A DNA stretch of 64,000 nucleotides. It comes from Flavobacterium succinicans (GTDB taxonomy: Bacteria; Bacteroidota; Bacteroidia; Flavobacteriales; Flavobacteriaceae). Shown one piece after another: positions 17,586-26,218 of this stretch (the first letter of the stretch is position 1; each line of letters opens with the position of its first letter). Under the pieces are notes generated by a model. That model was not told where the DNA came from and did no database searches. It saw nothing but the letters and a program-made list of their open reading frames with translations. The position numbers and the translations under genes are program-made. The DNA is taken from positions 62,001 through 126,000 of the forward strand of contig NZ_JMTM01000046.1 of assembly GCF_001662485.1 (NCBI RefSeq), written 5' to 3'.

Positions 17586-18734
17586 ATGAAAATCAAAATG
17601 CAAAAATTTGACTCCATTCGGCCATTTTATGATTCCGAAGTAAACGATGCGCTATCCGATGTGATTCAGCATCCGATGATGAAGGCATTAATGAATTTTT
17701 CTGCTCCAGATGTCCCTGATGAAGTATGGAAAAGCCAACTGATGAAAACGCATTCTATTCGTGATTTTCAATGTAATTTTATTTATCAATCCGCACGCAA
17801 AATTTTAGAAAAAAGCTCCGAAGGATTAACGACTTCTGGCTTTGAACATTTAGAAAAAAACACGTCTTATTTGTTTATTTCTAACCACCGAGACATTTTA
17901 TTAGACACCACTTTGCTCAATGCTACTTTGTTCGAACACGGATTAGTCATGACAGCATCGGCTATTGGAGATAATCTCGTTAAGAAATCTTTTCTGAAAA
18001 TATTAGCGAAACTCAATCGAAATTTCTTAGTGCTTCGAGGACTATCTCCTAGAGAAATGTTGCAAAGCTCTAAGTTACTTTCAGAATATATAGGGCAGCT
18101 GTTGATGCATGAAAATCGTTCGGTTTGGATTGCACAACGTGAAGGTAGAACCAAAGACGGCAATGATGCTACGAATCCTGGGGTGCTAAAAATGTTAGGC
18201 ATGGCTTCGGATGAGAAAAAAGTTATGGATTATTTTAAGAAAATTAAAATTGTACCCGTTTCTATTTCGTATGAATACGATCCGACCGATGTACTCAAGA
18301 TGCCGCAATTAATGGCTGAGGCCAATAACGAGATTTACATTAAAGAGAAAAATGAAGATTTTCAAAACATTTTGAGTGGTGTTTTGGGACAAAAAAAGCG
18401 TATTCATATTCATGTGGGTAAAGTTATCGATTCAGAAATTGATGCGATTGTTGCCGATGAGGAAAACGCCAATAAACAAGTTTTAGCCTTGGCGCAAACC
18501 ATAGACGATGCGGTTTTGACCAACTATAAATTATGGCCGACAAATTTTATTGCCTATGATCTATTGCACAAAACCAATCAATATGCACACAAGTACACCG
18601 AAAATGAAAAATCCTTGTTCGAGCGCCGTTTAGAATTGCGAATCGATCATGATAACCCAAAGCTTTTAGAAGGTTTTTTGGCGATGTATGCGAATCCTGT
18701 AGTTAATAAATTAAAATACACTGATGCGCTCTAG
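17586..18734 (+). CDS. 1-acyl-sn-glycerol-3-phosphate acyltransferase-like protein
   Basis: Membrane-associated acyltransferase of the PlsC superfamily, probably in phospholipid synthesis. 382 residues from ATG 17586; a second ATG at 17598 (MQKFDSIRPFYDSEV) is an equally good start. The catalytic block reads LFISNHRDILLDT (His near residue 101), a variant with H-x5-D in place of the common H-x4-D (an H-x-D is also present). The downstream block WIAQREGRTKDGNDATNPGVLKML is the expected EGR-type substrate motif. Larger than classic PlsC (about 240), as usual for this Bacteroidetes group. Its last 11 bp overlap the asparaginase gene, suggesting coupled translation. Confidence 0.87.
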   Translation: MKIKMQKFDSIRPFYDSEVNDALSDVIQHPMMKALMNFSAPDVPDEVWKSQLMKTHSIRDFQCNFIYQSARKILEKSSEGLTTSGFEHLEKNTSYLFISNHRDILLDTTLLNATLFEHGLVMTASAIGDNLVKKSFLKILAKLNRNFLVLRGLSPREMLQSSKLLSEYIGQLLMHENRSVWIAQREGRTKDGNDATNPGVLKMLGMASDEKKVMDYFKKIKIVPVSISYEYDPTDVLKMPQLMAEANNEIYIKEKNEDFQNILSGVLGQKKRIHIHVGKVIDSEIDAIVADEENANKQVLALAQTIDDAVLTNYKLWPTNFIAYDLLHKTNQYAHKYTENEKSLFERRLELRIDHDNPKLLEGFLAMYANPVVNKLKYTDAL

Positions 18735-19752
18735 TACCAAAATACTTTTGATTTATACCGGAGGTACCATTGGTATGCAAAAAGATTTTGAAACGGGTGC
18801 GTTAAAGGCTTTCAATTTTAGCAAGCTTTTGCAGCGCGTTCCTGAGTTGAAGTTATTGGATTGTGCCATTGAAACAATTTCTTTTGAAAATCCTATCGAT
18901 TCCTCAAACATAAGTCCAGAAAGCTGGGTGGCTATTGCTGAAGTGATTGAGCAAAATTATACTGCTTTTGATGGTTTTGTTGTTTTACATGGCTCAGATA
19001 CGATGTCCTATTCAGCCTCGGCCTTGAGTTTTATGTTGGAAAATTTAGGAAAACCAGTGATTTTTACTGGTTCTCAACTTCCTATAGGTGATTTAAGAAC
19101 CGATGCTAAAGAAAATCTGATTACAGCCATACAAATTGCCTCCTTACAAGAAAATGGAAAACCAGTAATTACAGAAGTTGGTTTGTATTTTGAATACAAA
19201 TTATACCGTGGTAATCGTACAACCAAAATAAGTGCAGAACATTTTAATGCTTTTACTTCACCTAATTATCCTTTTTTAATTGAATCAGGAGTACATTTAA
19301 AGGTCAATAAAGACTTGCTGTTGCCGTTGGATGCGAACAAACCTTTTCGTGTACATAAGCTATTTGATGCCCATGTGATGATTTTGAAAATGTTTCCAGG
19401 GATCAATCAAAAAGTATTGGAAACGCTAGTAAATATTCCTGATCTAAAGGGCATCGTTCTAGAGACTTATGGTTCTGGAAATGCACCTACCGAGGAATGG
19501 TTTATTGAGTTACTACAACAAGCCATTATTTCAGGTATACATATTGTAAACGTTACGCAATGTTCTGGCGGAAGTGTTAATATGGGGAAATACGAAACGA
19601 GTTCAGAGCTGAAAAAGATTGGCGTTATTTCTGGAAAAGACTGTACCACAGAGGCTGCCATTACTAAATTAATGCATCTTTTAGGGCAGAACATTCCAAC
19701 TTCTGATTTTAAAAATAGCTTCGAAAATGCAATCCGAGGGGAAATGGGATAA
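18724..19752 (+). CDS. ansA: Type I (cytosolic) L-asparaginase
   Basis: Hydrolyses asparagine to aspartate and ammonia. 342 residues, no signal peptide, as in the cytosolic AnsA type. Motif 1 is YTGGTIGM (residues 11-18, nucleophile Thr), motif 2 is VLHGSDTMSYSASAL with the catalytic Thr-Asp pair, and a Lys lies in DLRTDAKENLITA. The ATG overlaps the end of the acyltransferase gene by 11 bp. The tRNA-Ser gene follows after 56 bp. Confidence 0.95.
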   Translation: MRSSTKILLIYTGGTIGMQKDFETGALKAFNFSKLLQRVPELKLLDCAIETISFENPIDSSNISPESWVAIAEVIEQNYTAFDGFVVLHGSDTMSYSASALSFMLENLGKPVIFTGSQLPIGDLRTDAKENLITAIQIASLQENGKPVITEVGLYFEYKLYRGNRTTKISAEHFNAFTSPNYPFLIESGVHLKVNKDLLLPLDANKPFRVHKLFDAHVMILKMFPGINQKVLETLVNIPDLKGIVLETYGSGNAPTEEWFIELLQQAIISGIHIVNVTQCSGGSVNMGKYETSSELKKIGVISGKDCTTEAAITKLMHLLGQNIPTSDFKNSFENAIRGEMG

Positions 19753-19808
19753 TAATTACTTTTTCCTTTTCTAACTCAATTTTTTTTATGTTATTTGCAA
19801 TCCCAATT

Positions 19809-19895
19809 AGAGAGGTGTCCGAGTGGTTGAAGGAGCTAGCCTGGAAAGCTAGTATATGGGTAACTGTATCGAGGGTTCGAATCCCTTCCTCTCTG
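19809..19895 (+). tRNA. tRNA-Ser (anticodon GGA)
   Basis: Cloverleaf read by hand. The acceptor stem AGAGAGG (19809-19815) pairs with CCTCTCT (19888-19894), with discriminator G at 19895. The anticodon loop CTGGAAA gives GGA between GCTAG-type arms, there is a long variable arm typical of Ser, and the T arm is GAGGG-TTCGAAT-CCCTT. CCA is not encoded. 87 nt. Confidence 0.96.
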
Positions 19896-19920
19896 CTGAT
19901 TCATTCACAAATCCAAATAA

Positions 19921-19954
19921 AACCCTTTAAATCCTATGATTTAAAGGGTTTTTT
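19921..19954 (+). terminator. Terminator after tRNA-Ser
   Basis: Perfect 13-bp stem (19921-19933 with 19938-19950), 4-base loop and T-run, 25 bp after the tRNA. Confidence 0.92.
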
Positions 19955-20000
19955 AATTAGTATTCTTTCCAATTTTTATCTTCAAGATTTATACTAGCTT

Positions 20001-20093
20001 CTATTCTAAAACGTTGTGTTTGTTGAGGTATTGATGTGGTATTGTGTTTTTGTAAGTTTTTTTCAATTCTCTACGTTTCTGCTGAATGTACAT
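20001..20093 (-). CDS. Possible 30-residue basic peptide or gene remnant
   Basis: Minus-strand ORF from ATG 20093 reading MYIQQKRRELKKTYKNTIPH, ten more residues and a TAG at 20001-20003. The frame is open upstream to 20158, with no Met but protein-like composition (EKLKALKHSLPLVFQ), just after the stop of the FAD/Fe-S dehydrogenase on the same strand. Either a short unannotated gene with a non-ATG start, or the tail of a lost gene. No family recognised and confidence is low. Confidence 0.25.
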   Translation of the reverse strand: MYIQQKRRELKKTYKNTIPHQYLNKHNVLE

Positions 20094-20160
20094 TTGGAAG
20101 ACGAGAGGTAGTGAATGTTTCAATGCTTTAAGTTTTTCCTGCGAGTTACGGAATGTTCTA

Positions 20161-23073
20161 TTACTTTAAACAGCTTTTTAAAATCGTAACGGGATGCTGG
20201 ACTTCTCTTCCTGTTCCATCCAAAATCTGATGGCGACAACTTGTGCCTGCCGCAGAAATAATAGTATTTGTATCAGTTGCCCTGATTTTTGGAAACAAAG
20301 TATCTTCTCCCATTTGCATACTAATTTCATAATGTTCTTTTTCGTATCCAAAAGAACCTGCCATTCCGCAACAACCAGAATTATAGATGGTAACGGTATT
20401 GTTTTTGGGCAGATTCAACATTACAAAAGTTGCCTCAACTGCACTCAATGCTTTTTGATGACAATGACCGTGAATTTTAATTGATTTGGCTTGATCTGAA
20501 AAATGTTCGGCTCGTATGGCGCCTTTCTCGATTTCTCGTTTGAAGAACTCCTCAATGGTAAATACATGCTTGGCTAATTGCTCTGCACCAGCTTTGTCCT
20601 CTGCAAGTCGAAGGTACTCGTCTCTAAACGTTAAGATAGCCGAGGGTTCGATGCCAATTAAGGGCGTTTCTGCCGAAACAATGTCTTTGAAAATTGCTAC
20701 GTTGCGTGTCGCGATAGCTTTGGCTTGTTCCAAAAATCCCTTCGAAATAAAAGCTCTACCACTTTCTTGATGATCAATTATTACGACTTGGTAGCCTAAT
20801 TGGGTCAATAATTCATAAGTGTCAACGCCTACGCCAACATCGTAAAAATTAGTGAATTCATCGCAGAATAGATAGACTTGTCCATTTGGATACAAAGGAG
20901 TTGCTTTGTCTTTACGATTTTTCTTTACCCAATTTCGAAAGGTTGTGGGGGCTAAATGTGGTACTACGCGTTGAGGGGCAATTCCCATGGTTTTTTTTAC
21001 CAAAGCTAAATTAGAAACCCAATTGGTAAATGTAGGGGTTAAACTTCCTAAGGTATTCAATTTAGCATTGTAGGCAAAAATCTTATTTCGCTTCGAAAAA
21101 CCGTTAGCCTTTTGGTATTGGTACAAAAACTCTGCTTTGAGTGAAGCAATGTCAACGTTACTCGGGCATTCACTTGCACAAGCTTTGCAACTTACGCACA
21201 AATCAAAAACCTGGTACAGCTCATCGTGATCAAACTTGTTGTCTTTTTCTGAATTTGTTAAAAATTGTCGTAAACTATTGGCACGAGCCCTTGTGGTATC
21301 TTTTTCATTTCGAGTAGCGCGATAGCTCGGACATAAAGTGCCTCCAGCTGAAGGTAATTTTCTACAATCACCTGAGCCGTTACATTTTTCTGCTAAACGT
21401 AAAATCCCCATACTATCAGAGAAATCCTGAATGGTTTGAATTGTAGGTTCTTCTCTGCCTGATACGACCCTGAGATTTTCATCCATTTTTGGAGTATCCG
21501 TGATGCGACCTTTGTTGAAAATAGAGTTGGGGTCAAATGCTTTTTTGATACGTTTTAGTAATTCATAATTGTTTTCGCCAATCATATAGGGTAAAAACTC
21601 GCCTCGAACAATGCCGTCTCCATGTTCACCGCTAAGCGAACCTCTATATTTTTTTACCAAAACGGCAACTTCGGTCGCAATGGTTCTAAATAATTGTAAA
21701 TCTTCTTTCTTTTTTAAATTCAGTATTGGGCGTAAATGCAATTCACCTGCCCCTGCGTGAGCATAATAGATAGCCTCTTGTCCGTACTTTTTCATCATTG
21801 CGGCAAATTCTGCAATGTAATTTGGCAAATCGCTCAATTCTACCGCAGTATCTTCTATTGAATCAGCAGCTTTATCATCGCCAACAATGCTTCCCAAAAG
21901 ACCTAAACCAGCTTTTCGTAAGGCATTAATTTTGTCAATTTCTTTGCCATATAATTTAGGTAAGGCATAGCCAAAGTTATTTTGTTTTAAGTCAGCGATT
22001 AAAGCTTCGGCTTGACGTTCAGCGTCTTCGATAGTATCGGCCGCGACTTCTAGCATGATAATAGCTTTGGGTTCTCCTTGAATAAAGAAACGATTTTTTG
22101 CTTGTTCCCTGTTGGTTTTGGTACAGTTTAAGATAGTGTCATCCATCATTTCGCATGTGTACAAATGATGTTTCATGGCAATCATTACGGCCTCTAGACT
22201 TTCTTGAATACTGTGAAAATGAGCCGCCACCATAATATTGTATGCGGGCGGCAAATCATCTACTTTGAGCGTTATTTCTGTGGTAAAGGCTAAAGTTCCT
22301 TCGCTTCCACAAAGCAAGGTGCCTAGATTTATTGTGGGTTCAGCACCAGAAAACAGATCGGATTTTAACAACAAATCCACGGCATAACCTGTATTTCTTC
22401 TGTGGATTTCTGGTTTTGGAAATTCTTTTATAATTTCATTTTGCGTTTCAGTATTCGACAGCTCTTCATACAGCGTTCTGTAAATATGATGTTCTAAAGT
22501 AGTTCCTTTTGTTTTTTCAATAAATGCCTCTGATGTCAGTGATTTAAAAACCGTAGCCGAACCATCACTCAGAATGGTTTGAAGTGCTACAATTTTATCT
22601 CTTGTTACTCCATAGCGTATTGAGGTAGTTCCAGAAGAATTATTGCCAACCATTCCACCAATCATGCACCGATTGGAGGTCGAAGTAGTGGGGCTAAAAA
22701 ATAAACCATATGGCTTCAAAAACAAATTAAGCTCGTCGCGAATCACACCGGGCTGAACGGTAACGGTTTTATTTTCTTGATCCAAAGAAACAATTTGGGT
22801 GAAATATTTTGAAACATCTACAATAATGCCACTACCCACGGTTTGTCCAGCTAATGATGTGCCAGCTGTTCTTGGGGTTAATGGAATTTGGTGTTGATTA
22901 GCAAAATGTACAAGGGTTTGAATATCGGCTACTGTTTTAGGTTGTGCTACGGCCAGTGGTTTAATTTGGTACACCGAAGCGTCAGTTGCATAAATAACTC
23001 TATGCAATTCATCATAAAAAAGATCGCCTTCAAGTGCTTTGGATAATTGTTCTAAGGGGAGTATTTGTGACAT
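20161..23073 (-). CDS. FAD-linked oxidase with C-terminal Fe-S and CCG domains (D-2-hydroxyacid dehydrogenase type)
   Basis: 970 residues from ATG 23073 (MSQILPLEQL); a TTG nine codons upstream is less likely. N-terminal half: PCMH-type FAD-binding domain (TPRTAGTSLAGQTVG, CMIGGMVGNNSSGTTSIRYG) and FAD-oxidase C domain (GEHGDGIVRGEFL). C-terminal half: Cys clusters (CNGSGDCRK; CVSCKACASECPSNVD) for Fe-S centres and CCG-type motifs (HGHCHQKAL, NSGCCGMAGSFGYEKEHYE). This one-chain layout matches D-lactate or D-2-hydroxyglutarate dehydrogenases related to YdiJ and to GlcD plus GlcF of glycolate oxidase. The exact substrate is not determinable here. The 131 bp between it and the NagB fusion suggest separate transcription. 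Confidence 0.9.
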   Translation of the reverse strand: MSQILPLEQLSKALEGDLFYDELHRVIYATDASVYQIKPLAVAQPKTVADIQTLVHFANQHQIPLTPRTAGTSLAGQTVGSGIIVDVSKYFTQIVSLDQENKTVTVQPGVIRDELNLFLKPYGLFFSPTTSTSNRCMIGGMVGNNSSGTTSIRYGVTRDKIVALQTILSDGSATVFKSLTSEAFIEKTKGTTLEHHIYRTLYEELSNTETQNEIIKEFPKPEIHRRNTGYAVDLLLKSDLFSGAEPTINLGTLLCGSEGTLAFTTEITLKVDDLPPAYNIMVAAHFHSIQESLEAVMIAMKHHLYTCEMMDDTILNCTKTNREQAKNRFFIQGEPKAIIMLEVAADTIEDAERQAEALIADLKQNNFGYALPKLYGKEIDKINALRKAGLGLLGSIVGDDKAADSIEDTAVELSDLPNYIAEFAAMMKKYGQEAIYYAHAGAGELHLRPILNLKKKEDLQLFRTIATEVAVLVKKYRGSLSGEHGDGIVRGEFLPYMIGENNYELLKRIKKAFDPNSIFNKGRITDTPKMDENLRVVSGREEPTIQTIQDFSDSMGILRLAEKCNGSGDCRKLPSAGGTLCPSYRATRNEKDTTRARANSLRQFLTNSEKDNKFDHDELYQVFDLCVSCKACASECPSNVDIASLKAEFLYQYQKANGFSKRNKIFAYNAKLNTLGSLTPTFTNWVSNLALVKKTMGIAPQRVVPHLAPTTFRNWVKKNRKDKATPLYPNGQVYLFCDEFTNFYDVGVGVDTYELLTQLGYQVVIIDHQESGRAFISKGFLEQAKAIATRNVAIFKDIVSAETPLIGIEPSAILTFRDEYLRLAEDKAGAEQLAKHVFTIEEFFKREIEKGAIRAEHFSDQAKSIKIHGHCHQKALSAVEATFVMLNLPKNNTVTIYNSGCCGMAGSFGYEKEHYEISMQMGEDTLFPKIRATDTNTIISAAGTSCRHQILDGTGREVQHPVTILKSCLK

Positions 23074-23204
23074 GGTAGGGGGTAATTGCTGAACTTTCAA
23101 CCTTGGTTTACAAAATAAAAATTCTAGCGCTTTAGATTGAAAAAATATTCAATTTAGAAAGCGCTAGAGGGAATAAAAAAAACTAAAACCAACTAACAAT
23201 TTTT

Positions 23205-25121
23205 TTAATAATGGTAGCGTTTAAAAGCTTCCATTGCTGCATAACTTGCTAAGCCTAAAGCTTTGAATTTTTCTGCTGTGTCTTTATTGCGTTCTTCAAC
23301 GCGAACCCAAAACTCACGGGAATCATCTCCTTGAAACATAACGCCATCCTTTTGTGATTGATGATAAAAAATGGCGGTTCGTTTCTTTAATACTTGATTG
23401 GGACTCATTGGAACTGCCATTTCAATTTCATGTATTTCCCACTCATGCCATGCGCCACGGTATAACCACACCCAACAATCGTTCATAAAAGGTTGGTGTT
23501 TTATTTGCTCTATGGCCATAAATAAAGAATCCAAACATACTTTATGGGTGCCATGTGGGTCTGCTAAATCTCCTGCTGCAAAAATTTGGTGCGGCTGAAT
23601 TTCTTCAATTTTAGTAATCATCAGATCAATGTCTGTTTGTGATAAGGGACTTTTTTTAATCGTGCCCGTTTCGTAAAATGGAAGATTTAAAAAATGAACT
23701 TGGTGGTCGGGTAACCCCAAAAAACGAGTAGCGCCTAAGGATTCTTTTTGACGGATTTGCCCTTTTAAATTTCGGAGTTCAATAATATCCGCATTGGCAT
23801 TATTTTTTTGATTAACGAATTCAATTATTTTTGAATATGTTTCATTTTCAGGATTAAAAACGCGTCCTATTTCGGCAAATTTTAAAGCTTCATCATTGGA
23901 AACTGCAATGTTTCCTGAGGTTTGATAGACGATATGAACTTCATGCCCTTGCTCGACTAATCGATCAAATGTGCCTCCCATAGAAATCACATCATCATCT
24001 GGGTGTGGGCTAAAAATAATAACTCTTTTTTTCTCAGGAGTCGAGCGCTCAGGTCGTTTTTGAAAGTCGGAATTGGGTTTTCCACCAGGCCAACCCGTTA
24101 TAGCGTGTTGTAACTTGTTAAACATTTTGATGTTCAAATCATACGCAGTGCCTTCAATGGCTAGCAAACTTTCCATCCCATGTTCAAAATAATCCTTGTC
24201 TGTAAGGTGCAAAATGGATTTTTGAGTTTGTTCACAAAGCCAAACAATGGCTTTACTAATTAATTCTGGATTCCATTCGCAACTATCAACGATCCAAGGC
24301 GTATTCACTCGCGTCAATAAAGAGGCGGCTTCTTTATCTAAAATAAAAGTAACATTTGGATGATGTTGCAAATAGGTAGCTGGTTTTTTAGTCGTGATCC
24401 ATCCTTCAATAGTTTCTTGAATAACTTTTGCTTTGTTATGTCCCCAAGCTAATAATACAATTCTTTTGGCTTCCAAAACGGTTGCGATACCCATGGTTAC
24501 TGCTTTTTTGGGTACATTTTCTAATCCTAAAAAAGAACTTGCGGCGTCAGATCGAGTAAGATGATCTAAAGTGACCATGCGTGTAGAAGAATTTTGATGT
24601 GAACCCGGTTCGTTAAAACCAATATGAGCCGTTCTACCTATTCCTAATAATTGGAAATCTAAGCCTCCTAAACGCTTTATCTTTTCTTCATATTGAGCAC
24701 ATTCAATAAGGCTTTCTTCTATAGTGCAATCTCCGTTTGGAATATTGATGTTTTCTGGTAAAATGTCAATATGTTTGAATAAATGTTCGTTCATGAAATA
24801 ATGATAACTTTGAATGTCATCATGTTTCATAGGGAAATATTCGTCTAAATTAAATGTAATAACATTCTTAAAACTTAGATTTTCTGACTTATGTAAACGA
24901 ATTAATTCCTCATATACCTTAATAGGGGAAGAGCCAGTGGCTAGTCCTACTACACAAAAAGAGTTGGTTTTTTGTTTTGCTTTAATCAAAGCCGCAATTT
25001 CATTAGCTACAGCAATAGAGCCAGAGATAGAATTTTCAAAAATTACATTGTGTATTTTTTCTAATCGAGAGGATTCATATTTTCCGGGTTTTTCGTAAGA
25101 TATATTGTGTTGTGCGGTCAT
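23205..25121 (-). CDS. nagB: Glucosamine-6-phosphate deaminase fused to PIG-L deacetylase domain
   Basis: 638 residues, two domains. NagB domain (about 20-280): VGLATGSSPIKVYEEL, VITFNLDEYFPM and LGIGRTAHIGFNEPGS. Relative to E. coli NagB the catalytic loop GNDGHIAFNE reads GRTAHIGFNE, so the Asp (141 in E. coli) is Thr while His and Glu are kept. PIG-L/LmbE-like domain (about 370-620): zinc motif SPHPDDDVISMGG near 372 and DPHGTHKVC near 522. The deaminase makes fructose-6-P and ammonia from glucosamine-6-P; the second domain may deacetylate an N-acetylglucosamine derivative (inference). The fusion is common in Bacteroidetes. DeoR regulator gene lies 117 bp upstream, same strand. Confidence 0.92.
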   Translation of the reverse strand: MTAQHNISYEKPGKYESSRLEKIHNVIFENSISGSIAVANEIAALIKAKQKTNSFCVVGLATGSSPIKVYEELIRLHKSENLSFKNVITFNLDEYFPMKHDDIQSYHYFMNEHLFKHIDILPENINIPNGDCTIEESLIECAQYEEKIKRLGGLDFQLLGIGRTAHIGFNEPGSHQNSSTRMVTLDHLTRSDAASSFLGLENVPKKAVTMGIATVLEAKRIVLLAWGHNKAKVIQETIEGWITTKKPATYLQHHPNVTFILDKEAASLLTRVNTPWIVDSCEWNPELISKAIVWLCEQTQKSILHLTDKDYFEHGMESLLAIEGTAYDLNIKMFNKLQHAITGWPGGKPNSDFQKRPERSTPEKKRVIIFSPHPDDDVISMGGTFDRLVEQGHEVHIVYQTSGNIAVSNDEALKFAEIGRVFNPENETYSKIIEFVNQKNNANADIIELRNLKGQIRQKESLGATRFLGLPDHQVHFLNLPFYETGTIKKSPLSQTDIDLMITKIEEIQPHQIFAAGDLADPHGTHKVCLDSLFMAIEQIKHQPFMNDCWVWLYRGAWHEWEIHEIEMAVPMSPNQVLKKRTAIFYHQSQKDGVMFQGDDSREFWVRVEERNKDTAEKFKALGLASYAAMEAFKRYHY

Positions 25122-25189
25122 ATAGTTTTGAGATTATAATAAATTATTATCGCAAATATATGAAAACGAAAAAACGAAATGCTTTTTTA

Positions 25190-25235
25190 TGCAATAATTT
25201 AACAAAATAAAATTAAAAAACGCAAGAAAACGCAA
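25190..25235. promoter_or_regulatory. Candidate DeoR-type operator upstream of nagB
   Basis: TGCAATAATTTAAC (25190-25203), 13 bp, then two AAAACGCAA copies (25217-25225, 25227-25235) exactly 10 bp apart. The same order of motifs with nearly equal spacing is found upstream of susC at 26122-26157. The segment sits between the stop of the regulator gene and the nagB start. Assignment to the DeoR protein is inference from position. Confidence 0.45.
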
Positions 25236-25238
25236 AAA

Positions 25239-25988
25239 TTAAATCAAATGAGCTCCAGAAGTAGTATATTCCTTTAGTTTTTGGTCTTTTGGTGAAAGAT
25301 CGGTAATGATGCTATGTAGTTGATTTAATTCGCAAACTGCGTGAGGCATTTTAGTATCTAATTTACTTGAATCAACCATAGCTACCACTTTATCAGAAAC
25401 TTGAATCATTGCTTTTTTTACAATCGAAACTTCATATCCTTTTTCGGTTAAACCAGATTTAACATTAATACTACTCACGCCCATAAAACAAATGTCGGCT
25501 TTAATGTTTGATAATACTTGTACTACATCCATACCAATGGTGACCATCGCGTTTTTTTGCAGTTTGCCCCCGATAAAAATTAAATCTATATTAGGATGCT
25601 GAGATAATTGCATGGCAATCGACAGGCTATAAGTGTAAATAGTTGCCTTTAATTCAGATGGAATTAGTTTTGAAAAGGCCAAATTGGTTGTTCCTCCACT
25701 CATTATAATAACTTGACCATCAGATAAAAGAGAAAGTGCTTTTGTGCCAAGGGCTATTTTTTTATCCTCGTTTAAGATTTGAATATCAAAAATATTGGTT
25801 GATTTTTCTTCTTCTAGAAAAGCACCTCCATAAACCTTAACAAGTTTTCCTTTATTGTGTAGTTCGTTTAAATCTCTTCTAACAGTATCTTCGGATATTT
25901 GTAGTTCTTTGGCTAAATCAATGGTGTTTATTTTTAATTCCTCATGAATTTTTTTCAGTATATACGTATGTCTTTCGGCTTTTAGCAT
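25239..25988 (-). CDS. DeoR/GlpR-family transcriptional regulator
   Basis: 249 residues from ATG 25988 (MLKAERHTYILKKIHEEL). The frame runs 28 codons further upstream, but the DeoR winged helix starts at this Met. HTH: INTIDLAKELQISEDTVRRDLNELHNKGKLVKVYGGAF (the T-V-R-R-D-L signature). The C-terminal sugar-phosphate sensor domain has MSGGTTNLAFSKL, DLIFIGGKL and CFMGVSSINVKSGLTEKGYEV. DeoR proteins usually repress sugar catabolism and are relieved by phosphorylated sugars. Position between nagB and susCD suggests an amino-sugar phosphate as effector, which is inference. Confidence 0.93.
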   Translation of the reverse strand: MLKAERHTYILKKIHEELKINTIDLAKELQISEDTVRRDLNELHNKGKLVKVYGGAFLEEEKSTNIFDIQILNEDKKIALGTKALSLLSDGQVIIMSGGTTNLAFSKLIPSELKATIYTYSLSIAMQLSQHPNIDLIFIGGKLQKNAMVTIGMDVVQVLSNIKADICFMGVSSINVKSGLTEKGYEVSIVKKAMIQVSDKVVAMVDSSKLDTKMPHAVCELNQLHSIITDLSPKDQKLKEYTTSGAHLI

Positions 25989-26110
25989 GTTTGTAGTTAT
26001 TTGTAATTGAAACAAAGATACAACAAGATGCATTATTATACTAATTACTGAAATATAACTACCCTTATACAATATAAAGACAACTTAAATAGGGAGTAAA
26101 CTGTAATTAA

Positions 26111-26157
26111 TTGCGTTATTGTGCATTATTTAACTATTTTTATTAAAAAAAACGCAT
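26111..26157. promoter_or_regulatory. Candidate DeoR-type operator upstream of susC
   Basis: AACGCAA on the minus strand (complement of 26111-26117), TGCATTATTTAAC (26122-26134) and, 14 bp on, AAAACGCAT (26149-26157). It repeats the arrangement found at 25190-25235 near nagB. A further TGCATTATT lies at 26029-26037, 41 bp from the regulator start, so self-control is possible. Confidence 0.45.
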
Positions 26158-26218
26158 AAAATGGTGTGTGTTTTAAAATTATATTTATATTAGCGACTTA
26201 ATCATAAAAAAACAAATT

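Noticed and set aside
19788..19997. 69-codon ORF over the tRNA-Ser gene
   Set aside because: Its frame runs through the tRNA and the terminator and has no protein-like features beyond chance.
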